A DNA stretch of 5,959 nucleotides from Desulfobacterales bacterium. Its GTDB lineage: Bacteria > Desulfobacterota > Desulfobacteria > Desulfobacterales > Desulfosalsimonadaceae. The notes below the pieces were generated by a model, which worked only from the letters and a program-made list of their open reading frames with translations, did not search any database and was not told where the DNA came from. Numbering within the stretch: the stretch's first letter is position 1; each line of letters begins with the position of its first letter. The translations under genes and the position numbers were made by a program. Location of the stretch: positions 1-5,959 of the forward strand of contig SKZX01000045.1 of the NCBI GenBank assembly GCA_007127175.1. The letters run 5' to 3'. This document shows, piece after piece, positions 1 to 5,882 of the stretch.

Positions 1-2
1 AG

Positions 3-509
3 ACCGTCATCGATATCGGTGGCCAGGACTGCAAAACCATGAAAATTGAAGCTGACGGCAACGTGGCGCGGTTTGCCGCAAACGACAAGTGTGCTTCGGG
101 CACCGGGCGGTTTCTGGAGGTCATGGCAAAGGTCCTGCACATCGGCATTGATGAACTGGGCGGGCTCACCGCCAAATCCAGGTCCCCCATTACCCTGGCC
201 TCCACCTGCACGGTATGGGCCCAGGCGGATGTGATCAAGTATATCAATTCGGGTGTCCCCATAGAGGATATCGGTGCGGGCATCAATACGGCCATGGCGG
301 CCCGCGTGGCTATCCTGGTCAATACCGTCAAGCCCTCCGGCGATGTCCTGATGACCGGGGGTGTGGCCAAAAACATCGGCGTGGTATCCACCCTGGAAAA
401 ACTGCTGGGGGTGAAAATCAAGAAGACAAGAAAAGCGGACCCCCAGATTGCTGGCGCCATCGGCGCGGCCCTGCTGGCCGCTCAAAAAGCAGACACAGGA
501 GAAAGATGA
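3..509 (+). CDS. BadF/BadG/BcrA/BcrD-family ATPase (dehydratase/aryl-CoA reductase activase), 5' end missing
   Basis: This is the C-terminal 168 residues of an ASKHA-fold ATPase that uses ATP to inject low-potential electrons into a 2-hydroxyacyl-CoA dehydratase or benzoyl-CoA reductase. The frame is open from base 3, so the gene starts upstream. Visible family motifs, in order, are VIDIGGQDCK (nucleotide-binding segment), NDKCASGTGRF with a cysteine codon at 90-92, STCTVWAQ with a cysteine codon at 207-209, MTGGVAKN, and the C-terminal ADPQIAGAIGAALLA. In the HgdC family the two cysteines bind one [4Fe-4S] cluster shared across a dimer, and both are kept here. The second motif is unusual: family members typically read TVFAESEV, whereas this one reads TVWAQADV. 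Roughly 100 residues are missing if the protein is HgdC-sized, more if it is BcrA-sized. The stop overlaps the next gene's start (ATGA), and that gene is a colinear paralogue, so the two products may form a heterodimer. The family call is firm; the substrate system is unknown. Confidence 0.93.
   Translation, partial: TVIDIGGQDCKTMKIEADGNVARFAANDKCASGTGRFLEVMAKVLHIGIDELGGLTAKSRSPITLASTCTVWAQADVIKYINSGVPIEDIGAGINTAMAARVAILVNTVKPSGDVLMTGGVAKNIGVVSTLEKLLGVKIKKTRKADPQIAGAIGAALLAAQKADTGER
497..501 (+). promoter_or_regulatory. Ribosome binding site deciding the start of the second activase
   Basis: AGGAG lies inside the last codons of the first activase, 4 bases before the ATG at 506 and 7 bases before the ATG at 509. 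It supports starting here rather than at any of the upstream in-frame codons, and slightly favours 509 over 506. Confidence 0.6.
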
Positions 510-1300
510 TGATCGTGGCCGGCTGCGATATCGGCTCCCTGACCGCCAAAGCCGTCATTATGGAGAACCAGAGCATTCTGTCCACCGCAGTCGTCCGGGC
601 CGGTGCGCGCCCGGCGGATTCCGCGGAGAAAGTCATGGAAAAAGCCCTGAGACGGGCCGGGTTGAATATGAAGGACCTCACCCGCATTGTGGGTACGGGC
701 TATGGAAGGGAGCAGATCCCTTTTGTGAGCAGCGTGGCATCGGAGATAATGTGTCATGCCAGGGGCGCATGGCATGTCATGCCGTCGGTGCGCATGGTCA
801 TCGATATCGGCGGCCAGGATGCCAAGGCCACCCGGCTGGATGCCCAGGGGAACGTGGCCCGCTACATCTACAACGACAAGTGCGCATCGGGCACGGGTCG
901 TTTCCTGGAAGTTATGGCCGAAGCGCTGGAAATCCCCCTGGAAGAAATGGGGGAAGTGGGTGCCCGCTCCACGGAAAAGCTGTCCATCTCCAACCAGTGC
1001 GTGATTTTCGCCGAAACCGAGGTGGTCTCCCTGGTCAATGAGGGAAAAGAAACCGCCGATATCATCAACGCCCTGCACCATGCCCTGGCCAAACGGGTAT
1101 CGGCGCTTGCGCGCAGCATCGAGGTGGCGGAAGACATCGTCATGACCGGGGGCGTGGCCAAGAACTCCGGCGTGTTTGGCGCCCTGTCCCAGGCCCTGGG
1201 CATTGGCATGAAAGCATTGAACGGGGTGGACCCCCAGATCGTCGGGGCCCTGGGCGCGGCCCTGTTTGCGGCGGAAAACGCCGGAAAGGGAAAACCATGA
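506..1300 (+). CDS. BadF/BadG/BcrA/BcrD-family ATPase (second activase, HgdC/BcrD-sized)
   Basis: A complete 264-residue activase, close to the roughly 260 residues usual for HgdC. Motifs are GCDIGSLTAKAV near the N-terminus (first phosphate loop), GTGYGRE, VIDIGGQDAK, NDKCASGTGRF with Cys126, SNQCVIFAETEV with Cys165, MTGGVAKN and VDPQIVGALGAALFA. Cys126 and Cys165 sit where A. fermentans HgdC has its cluster cysteines (127 and 166), so a subunit-bridging [4Fe-4S] cluster is expected. The open frame continues far upstream to about 215, but there it only shadows the preceding gene; homology starts at MMIVAGCDIG. Two ATGs compete: 506 overlaps the upstream stop, while 509 stands 7 bases after AGGAG (497-501), a better spacing. 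The 3' end overlaps the next start (ATGA, 1297-1300), so translation is probably coupled on both sides. With the preceding paralogue this resembles a BcrA/BcrD-type pair, although a homodimer cannot be excluded. Confidence 0.95.
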   Translation: MMIVAGCDIGSLTAKAVIMENQSILSTAVVRAGARPADSAEKVMEKALRRAGLNMKDLTRIVGTGYGREQIPFVSSVASEIMCHARGAWHVMPSVRMVIDIGGQDAKATRLDAQGNVARYIYNDKCASGTGRFLEVMAEALEIPLEEMGEVGARSTEKLSISNQCVIFAETEVVSLVNEGKETADIINALHHALAKRVSALARSIEVAEDIVMTGGVAKNSGVFGALSQALGIGMKALNGVDPQIVGALGAALFAAENAGKGKP

Positions 1301-2697
1301 GACCGGAAATCAGGGAATACAATTACGACTGGCTGATGGCCGGCACCCTCACGGCCGCCGGCGCGCTCGCCAACGGCACAAAAAAAGAAACAGATCTTAT
1401 CTGGCGGTATATCCCTTATTTCAAGGGCGTGGCCCAGGCATTTATCAATGCGGGGCCGCCCGGCATCCGCTTTCTGGAGCTGGGCGCCCAGTATTATCGC
1501 AACATTCTGAACGCCCACAGGGAGGGGAAAAAAATCGCGGCCACCACGTTCTGCAACACGCCGGCGATTTTATACGCCATGGACATCGTGCCGGCCACCT
1601 TTGAGGTGATGACCGCCATCGGCGCCCTGGTATGGAAGCGGGGCATGTTTGACTACATGGATTACTGCTGCGAAACAGGCATGCCGGAAACCTCCTGCTC
1701 CTCCCAGCGGGGGGCGATGGGTGCTTTCCTGGCCGGCCTGTGCGAAGAAATCGACTTTATCGTATGCGACACGCCCGGCGTGTGCGACACCAATGCCAAT
1801 GCCTTTGCTTTTGCGTCCGCCTACATGGACAAACCCTTTTACCAGCTCAATTACCCCAGCGTCATCGGCGATGAGCGAAGCCAGAAATACCATCTTGACG
1901 ACTACAAGGCGATGGTCCGGTTCATCGAGGCGCAGAGCGGCAAAAAACTTGATTATGAACGACTGGCGGCCGTGCTTGCCGAAATCGACAAGCAGGACGC
2001 GCTCACGGCGGACATGGAGGACATGCTCATGCTGAAGCCGACCCCTGTCCCGCCGATCTTCACCATCATTATTTATGCGGGCCGCTTCTGCTTTTCAGGG
2101 CACCCCGAATATACGAAGCTGCTTGAAATCATGGTCGATACGACGCGAAAACGGGCTGCGGCCGGTGTGCCGGGCCTGAGTGCGGGGCAAGAGAAACTCC
2201 GGGTCGTCATGTGCTATATCGATCATTACACCGTGGACATGAATTTCTACCATTATTTTGAAGAGCGGGGGATCGCCCACACCGGGTCCATCCTGACGCG
2301 CAACTTCCGCGACGGCAATAAGTACGTGGCCGACCTCCCGGGGGTCAGCTATTCCATCGACACATCTTCTCCGGATGCCATGCTCGATTCCATCGCCCAG
2401 ATGAATGCGCGCTTGCCCATGGTCCGTTCCATCCGGGGGCCCTACGACAAGCACGGCATGTGGCTGGAAGAGACCCTGGCCTGCGCAAAGCTTTACCAGG
2501 CCGATTGCATCATATACAACGGCACACCCGGCTGCCGCAACACGTGGGGGATGCTCAAGCCCTATGCCCGGGACCTGGAAAAACATGGGTACCCGGTCCA
2601 TATCATGAACGACGACGGGTTTGACGACCGCGTGGAATCCTGGGAAGCCACCAGAGACCGCCTGGACGAGTTTTTTCATGTGCGGGGATTAATGTAA
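1297..2697 (+). CDS. 2-hydroxyacyl-CoA dehydratase / benzoyl-CoA reductase family subunit (HGD-D, BcrB/HgdA-like)
   Basis: A 466-residue protein of the HgdA/HgdB/BcrB/BcrC family, which binds a [4Fe-4S] cluster and performs a radical reduction or dehydration of an acyl-CoA after electron delivery by the activase. The N-terminal part has the family segment REGKKIAATTFCNTPAILY. Next come PETSC (Cys134), where members such as BcrB have a cluster cysteine, then DFIVCDTPGVCDTN (Cys157, Cys163). The C-terminal part ends with DCIIYNGTPGC (Cys404, Cys413) and a HIMNDDGFDDRVESWEATRDRLDEFF segment, matching the family's last cluster ligand and terminal helix. It is slightly longer than recalled BcrB (about 436) and has an extra CC pair (Cys124-125). 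The start ATG overlaps the activase stop, with GGAAAGGG just upstream. These enzymes are usually heterodimers, and the partner subunit is not in the window; it may lie upstream. A double-cubane-cluster homodimer is an alternative. Family certain, substrate unknown. Confidence 0.9.
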   Translation: MRPEIREYNYDWLMAGTLTAAGALANGTKKETDLIWRYIPYFKGVAQAFINAGPPGIRFLELGAQYYRNILNAHREGKKIAATTFCNTPAILYAMDIVPATFEVMTAIGALVWKRGMFDYMDYCCETGMPETSCSSQRGAMGAFLAGLCEEIDFIVCDTPGVCDTNANAFAFASAYMDKPFYQLNYPSVIGDERSQKYHLDDYKAMVRFIEAQSGKKLDYERLAAVLAEIDKQDALTADMEDMLMLKPTPVPPIFTIIIYAGRFCFSGHPEYTKLLEIMVDTTRKRAAAGVPGLSAGQEKLRVVMCYIDHYTVDMNFYHYFEERGIAHTGSILTRNFRDGNKYVADLPGVSYSIDTSSPDAMLDSIAQMNARLPMVRSIRGPYDKHGMWLEETLACAKLYQADCIIYNGTPGCRNTWGMLKPYARDLEKHGYPVHIMNDDGFDDRVESWEATRDRLDEFFHVRGLM

Positions 2698-2721
2698 ATC
2701 CGATCAACGAGGCTAACCGGA

Positions 2722-3891
2722 ATGAAACAACTGAAATCACGATTGAAAGAAGGCATGGGCATTTTTGCCGAATCCAGAAAAAAAAAAAAAAAGCTCCAGA
2801 AGCATCTTGATAAACAGCCCGTGGGCTTTCCTGCAACGCTTTCCGGCGTTGAGCGCCGTATTCTGCGAGACGTGTTTACGGTTGAAGAAGCGGCCCTCGC
2901 CCTTGAATTGGATTATAAATTTCAATCATTTGAGCAGATTTTCGAAATAGCCGGAAAGCGGGGCGTAGACGGGGAAAAACTCCAGGCCATGCTGGACAAC
3001 ATGGAACGTCACGGGGCCATTTTCGTCAAAATGACGGACGGCAAAAAATTATACGCCCTGCATCCCTTTGCCGTGGGCATATTTGAAATGAAAGTGCCCA
3101 CCATGAACGCCAATTTCTATATGGATGCCCGTAAATACATGTACCAGGCCTTCGGCATGGCGTTCCTTTCCACCGGGCTTCCCCAGATGCGCGTCATTCC
3201 CATTGAAAAAAGCATCACCCCGGACCTGCACATCGCCACATACGACGAAATCCGCGAGTTGGTGCTGCAAAATGACGGGCGCATCGGCGTGGCCGAGTGC
3301 GTCTGCCGGAAGGGCCGGGATGCCATCGGCCGGTACTGCGGGGAAACGGACAGGCGGGAGGTCTGCATCGGTTTTGCGGATTTTCACGATATGTATTCCC
3401 GCAACGGGTTCGGCCGTTCCATTTCAAAGGAAGAGGCGTTTGAAATTCTCGCGGAAAACGAAAAAGAGGGCCTGGTGCTCATGCCTTCGAACACCCGGGA
3501 AGCCCAGTTCGTCTGCAGCTGCTGCAAATGCTGCTGCGCCTGCCTGGAAGCGGTGAGCCTGCTGGCCAATCCGGCCGAATTTGTAAAAAACAATTATTAT
3601 GCGGTTTTGGATGCGGAAAAATGCTTGGAATGCGGCAAGTGCGGGAAAAAATGCAAAACCGAAGCCGTTGAGATGGCGGAGAAAAAAGCCGCGGGCATTG
3701 ATGCGGGCCGGTGCATCGGTTGCGGCGTGTGCGTGGCTGCCTGCAAATCCGGGGCGCTGACGCTGGCGAAAAAGGAAATCCAGACCGTGCCGCCAAAAGA
3801 CATGGACACGCTTTATGAGGAAATCATGAAGCACAAAAAAGGAACGGTGGGCAGTGCGTTGCATGTGGGGCGCAAAGTGATGGGCTTTTAG
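2722..3891 (+). CDS. Cysteine-rich 4Fe-4S protein with two C-terminal ferredoxin motifs
   Basis: A 389-residue cytoplasmic iron-sulfur protein (no signal peptide or membrane segment seen) with 19 cysteines, all in the second half. Residues 1-30 are basic (KKKKK at 20-24). About 40-120 looks like a small helical, winged-helix-like domain (ERRILRDVFTVEEAALAL; LYALHPFAVGIFEMK). A first cysteine set follows: Cys193 and Cys195 (ECVCR), Cys206 and Cys215. Then comes the dense motif CSCCKCCCAC at 265-274, with seven cysteines, and finally two 4Fe-4S motifs at Cys301/304/307/311 and Cys331/334/337/341. Both end in CK rather than the common CP. The layout matches a family of 4Fe-4S dicluster proteins recalled from acetogens and sulfate reducers (CxCR, CNCCxCCC, then ferredoxin). 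It follows the dehydratase subunit by 24 bases, with GAGG 9 bases before ATG. Inferred role: low-potential electron donor to the activases. An A15 run interrupts the early coding sequence. Confidence 0.88.
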   Translation: MKQLKSRLKEGMGIFAESRKKKKKLQKHLDKQPVGFPATLSGVERRILRDVFTVEEAALALELDYKFQSFEQIFEIAGKRGVDGEKLQAMLDNMERHGAIFVKMTDGKKLYALHPFAVGIFEMKVPTMNANFYMDARKYMYQAFGMAFLSTGLPQMRVIPIEKSITPDLHIATYDEIRELVLQNDGRIGVAECVCRKGRDAIGRYCGETDRREVCIGFADFHDMYSRNGFGRSISKEEAFEILAENEKEGLVLMPSNTREAQFVCSCCKCCCACLEAVSLLANPAEFVKNNYYAVLDAEKCLECGKCGKKCKTEAVEMAEKKAAGIDAGRCIGCGVCVAACKSGALTLAKKEIQTVPPKDMDTLYEEIMKHKKGTVGSALHVGRKVMGF

Positions 3892-3990
3892 AGTTGGCGG
3901 CTTTGGAAAACGCATTTTGATGTTGACGGGCTGGTGCGTTGGAATTGGGAGTGGAGGGAAAAGGCGCGGCATATTTTGGTTGGGAGTGGA

Positions 3991-4191
3991 CAATTTCCTC
4001 CGGGGTGGGGTGGCGGGTATTGCCCTTGGCAACTGCAGTCGGTTGGGATATCTCCATGGCTCGCTCAGACGCGCCCTGTGATAAACAGCTGGGACACAGG
4101 GCGCTTGTCCGCGCTTCGCCACGCGCTATCACCAACCGCCTGCAATTGTTGCCTAAGGGCAATACCCGCCACCCCGCCCCGGAGGAAATTG
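3991..4191 (+). repeat. Long imperfect palindrome, MITE/REPIN-like element
   Basis: The left arm 3991-4050 pairs with the right arm 4127-4191 at 58 of 60 positions. Mismatches are at 4006 (T opposite G, a wobble in RNA) and 4039, with unpaired bases at 4131, 4145-4147 and 4154 on the right side. The ends read CAATTTCCTCCGGGG and CCCCGGAGGAAATTG. A second perfect 10-bp stem, GCGCCCTGTG/CACAGGGCGC (4071-4080 with 4095-4104), closes on a 14-base loop containing CAGCTG. The stretches between stems are also partly complementary, so the whole could fold into one hairpin. Pairing may extend weakly to 3987 and 4195. It encodes no transposase and no clear target-site duplication is visible. It most resembles a non-autonomous mobile element or paired REP sequences; transcribed, it could also act as a terminator or RNA processing site. 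Confidence 0.85.
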
Positions 4192-4204
4192 GTCAATTTT
4201 GACA
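4192..4204 (+). promoter_or_regulatory. Possible -35 box overlapping a short palindrome
   Basis: TTGACA at 4199-4204 equals the sigma-70 -35 consensus and overlaps the palindrome GTCAATTTTGAC (4192-4203; 5-base arms, 2-base spacer) abutting the large hairpin. No good -10 hexamer follows at 16-18 bases; TGCTAAAAG at 4215-4223 resembles an extended -10 but is too close. It could be a promoter for the ACS-like gene, an operator half, or chance. Confidence 0.2.
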
Positions 4205-4267
4205 GGGCACGCCGTGCTAAAAGGGTGAAATTTGGATTTTTCAATGCCTGATGAGTAACGGATGCAG

Positions 4268-4340
4268 GCGAAAAGTTTCGAGGAGAGGTGTTTGAAATTC
4301 GCCATGGCGTGAAAAGGTGTGCGAAAAGTCGAAGAGAGGT
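4268..4340 (+). repeat. Imperfect direct duplication in the leader of the ACS-like gene
   Basis: GCGAAAAGTTTCGAGGAGAG (starting 4268, continuing GT to 4289) recurs as GCGAAAAGTCGAAGAGAGGT at 4321-4340. The second copy lacks two T residues and has one A/G change. Both copies carry purine-rich Shine-Dalgarno-like sequence. The first (AGGAGAGG) is followed only by an ATG reading two codons to a stop at 4304-4312. The second precedes the true start by 13 bases. Confidence 0.55.
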
Positions 4341-4352
4341 CGCTATTTTTTT

Positions 4353-5096
4353 ATGGGACTATTTGACAAACAATATCGGGAAGTATCGGGATTTCTGGAA
4401 AGCCGGCGGAAAGCGGGGAAGGTGTCCGAACTCCGGCACCAACAGGGTGTTTCCTGGCCGTCTGAAAAAAACCGGAACCTGGTGCTTGGCCCGGACACGG
4501 CTGTGGAGTTAGGCAATCCCAGGGATGCCTCCGCCTCTTTCCTGCTATGGGTCGATGACCCCGGTCTTCTGAAAAACGGTCGGATTACGGTGGTCGGCCC
4601 GGACCTGCCGCAGCTCGTGGGGCAGCGGGTGTCCTTCGGCCGGGTGGTGATCGTCGGGGGAACTGGGTTTGACGCGGAAAACAGCTATGAGCGATACCGG
4701 GAAATGGAGCTTTTGCGCTATGACATTCATCTGAAGGGATACATGATGCGGGCGGTTTCCCAGCATGGGCGCGAATGGAGCCGTGTCTCCCGGGAGGCGC
4801 TGGAAACGGGCTTTTCTTTTGGTGTGCTTGGCGGTTCAATTATCGACAAGTACCTGGAGATTGAGTATATTCAGGCGGTGGAAGTGATATTTGTCACCGC
4901 GGGCCGTGAGGACGTGCTGGCCTTAGGGCAAATCGGAGAAGGCGCTTTGTCGATCATCGGCGCCATGAACAAGATGGCAGACGAGATGTCGTTTGACTGC
5001 GACACCTGCGAATACACGGACGTCTGCGGGGATGTGGCCGAACTGCGGGCCATGCGCGGCGCCCTCCAGAGAAAGGAAGCGGCAGCCGGTGCTTGA
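4353..5096 (+). CDS. Acetyl-CoA synthase (AcsB/CdhC) internal-domain-like protein, stand-alone
   Basis: A 247-residue soluble protein resembling one internal region of acetyl-CoA synthase (CODH/ACS beta), from memory of that family. The parallel segments are RITVVGPDLPQLVGQRVSFGRVVIV (from residue 77), RYREMELLRYDIHLKGYMMR, WSRVSREALETGFSF, LGGSIIDKY and AVEVIFVTAGREDVLAL. They correspond to ACS stretches such as GPDIDE, ERRIHEFINYIEG, WIRLSK and VQVTIITDPEKV. It ends with Cys216-x2-Cys219-x5-Cys225, placed like the start of the ACS cluster A motif (CxxCx8C). The rest of cluster A (fourth cysteine and C-terminal CGC) is absent, so it is not a full ACS. ATG 4353 is chosen because MGLFDKQYREV looks like a natural start; GTG 4317 in frame would add 12 residues without a good ribosome site. 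AGAGAGG stands 13 bases upstream, rather far. It overlaps the cooC-like gene by 8 bases. Role unknown; possibly a maturation or metallo-scaffold protein. Confidence 0.75.
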   Translation: MGLFDKQYREVSGFLESRRKAGKVSELRHQQGVSWPSEKNRNLVLGPDTAVELGNPRDASASFLLWVDDPGLLKNGRITVVGPDLPQLVGQRVSFGRVVIVGGTGFDAENSYERYREMELLRYDIHLKGYMMRAVSQHGREWSRVSREALETGFSFGVLGGSIIDKYLEIEYIQAVEVIFVTAGREDVLALGQIGEGALSIIGAMNKMADEMSFDCDTCEYTDVCGDVAELRAMRGALQRKEAAAGA

Positions 5097-5841
5097 CAGG
5101 ACATGCATCATTGCAGTATGCGGCAAGGGCGGGGTGGGAAAGACGTCCCTGAGCGCCATGATCGTTCGCGAGCTGCTGCGGGATTCTGATAAAAAAGTGC
5201 TTGCCATCGACGCGGACCCGGCCGTGGGCCTTGCGCCGGCCCTGGGTGTTTTTGCGGGGAAAACGGTGGATGACGTGCGCAACGACCTGATCCGCAAGGT
5301 GGAAAGCGGCCATGCAGGCGACAAGGCTGAAATGCTGGCCATGCTGGATTATGAAATGTTTTCGGCGCTTGAAGAAAAGCAGAACCTGGCGTTTTTGGCC
5401 ATCGGCCGGCCGGAAAAAGACGGGTGCTACTGCCAGGTCAACCACATACTGAAGGAAGTCATCGGGTCCATGGCTGAAAATTTCGATTACGTGGTGATCG
5501 ACGGGGAAGCGGGCATCGAGCAGGTCAACCGGCGGGTCATGGAAAAGGTCACGCACCTGGTACTGGTCTCGGACGCCTCCGCAAGGGGGCTGAACGTGGC
5601 CCGGACCATCAAAAAGGTATCGGATAACGCGGTTGCGCATGCGCATGCCGGCCTTGTCCTCAACCGGGTCAGGGGGGAGGCGGAACTTGCCAATATCCGG
5701 GTGCCCGAGGAACTGCCCCTCCTGGGGTGGGTACCGGACGATGACGTGATCCGGATGGCGGACATAGCGGGTGCCAGTCTCCTTGACATTGCAGACTGCC
5801 CGGCAAACGAAGCACTGCGGGCATGCCTGAAAAAATTATGA
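5089..5841 (+). CDS. cooC: CooC-type nickel-insertion ATPase (CODH/ACS maturation)
   Basis: A 250-residue MinD/CooC-class P-loop ATPase. CooC proteins bind nickel between two subunits and use ATP to help load it into CO dehydrogenase; related AcsF-type proteins serve acetyl-CoA synthase. Visible are the deviant Walker A GKGGVGKTS at 12-20 with signature Lys13 and Lys18, AIDADPAVGL at 39-48, the metal-binding CxC motif as Cys113-Tyr-Cys115, the switch-II region VVIDGEAGIEQVNRR, and LVLNRVRGE, the nucleotide-base-recognition region. The frame is open from 4993, but that part shadows the upstream gene. GTG 5089 is chosen because it gives a normal CooC N-terminus (MLDRTCIIAVCGKGG) and AAAGGA lies about 11 bases before it. 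It starts inside the last codons of the ACS-like gene, so the two are probably translated together. No CO dehydrogenase catalytic subunit is in the window; the client could lie outside it or be the upstream protein. Confidence 0.9.
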   Translation: MLDRTCIIAVCGKGGVGKTSLSAMIVRELLRDSDKKVLAIDADPAVGLAPALGVFAGKTVDDVRNDLIRKVESGHAGDKAEMLAMLDYEMFSALEEKQNLAFLAIGRPEKDGCYCQVNHILKEVIGSMAENFDYVVIDGEAGIEQVNRRVMEKVTHLVLVSDASARGLNVARTIKKVSDNAVAHAHAGLVLNRVRGEAELANIRVPEELPLLGWVPDDDVIRMADIAGASLLDIADCPANEALRACLKKL

Positions 5842-5882
5842 AAGACGCGTAAAAAAGTCAAACCCAAGCAATGGAGATCAAC

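Larger units (their letters stand above)
3892..4352 (+). other. 461-base non-coding gap between the two gene blocks
   Basis: No convincing gene lies here. Short open frames inside it have no recognisable family and arise from the palindrome, giving the same peptide-like string on both strands. The contents, left to right, are about 100 bases with nothing recognised, a 201-base palindrome, a short GTCAA/TTGAC palindrome overlapping TTGACA, and a stretch carrying a purine-rich imperfect duplication before the next start. No tRNA, rRNA or clear riboswitch is seen. A clear T-tract intrinsic terminator is also lacking, so ending of the left operon may depend on the large hairpin or on Rho. Confidence 0.7.

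Noticed and set aside
215..505. N-terminal extension of the second activase
   Set aside because: The extra residues read through the first activase in another frame and have no activase motif; a good ribosome site lies at 497-501.
482..1081. Minus-strand frame of 199 codons inside the second activase
   Set aside because: Fully antisense to a well-supported gene; histidine- and glycine-rich shadow translation without homology.
4028..4160. Integron attC site
   Set aside because: The palindrome with GTTGCC-type sequence was considered, but the core-site patterns GTTRRRY/RYYYAAC are not met and no integrase or cassette layout is present.
3424..4162. Long minus-strand open frames covering the end of the iron-sulfur gene and the gap
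   Set aside because: They are antisense shadows of a GC-rich coding gene continuing into the palindrome; composition is low-complexity and no family motif is seen.
3991..4191. CRISPR array
   Set aside because: There is only one inverted-repeat unit, with no regularly spaced direct repeats and no cas genes.
4207..4217. GCACGCCGTGC as an intrinsic terminator stem
   Set aside because: The 5-bp stem has a one-base centre, which cannot form a hairpin loop, and no T-tract follows on either strand.
3934..4251. Small + strand open frames across the palindrome
   Set aside because: The repeated peptide string they share with the minus strand comes from the inverted repeat itself, with no start site or known domain.
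4991..5088. N-terminal extension of the CooC-like protein from ATG 4993
   Set aside because: It overlaps the ACS-like gene in another frame; the CooC motif pattern begins normally after GTG 5089.
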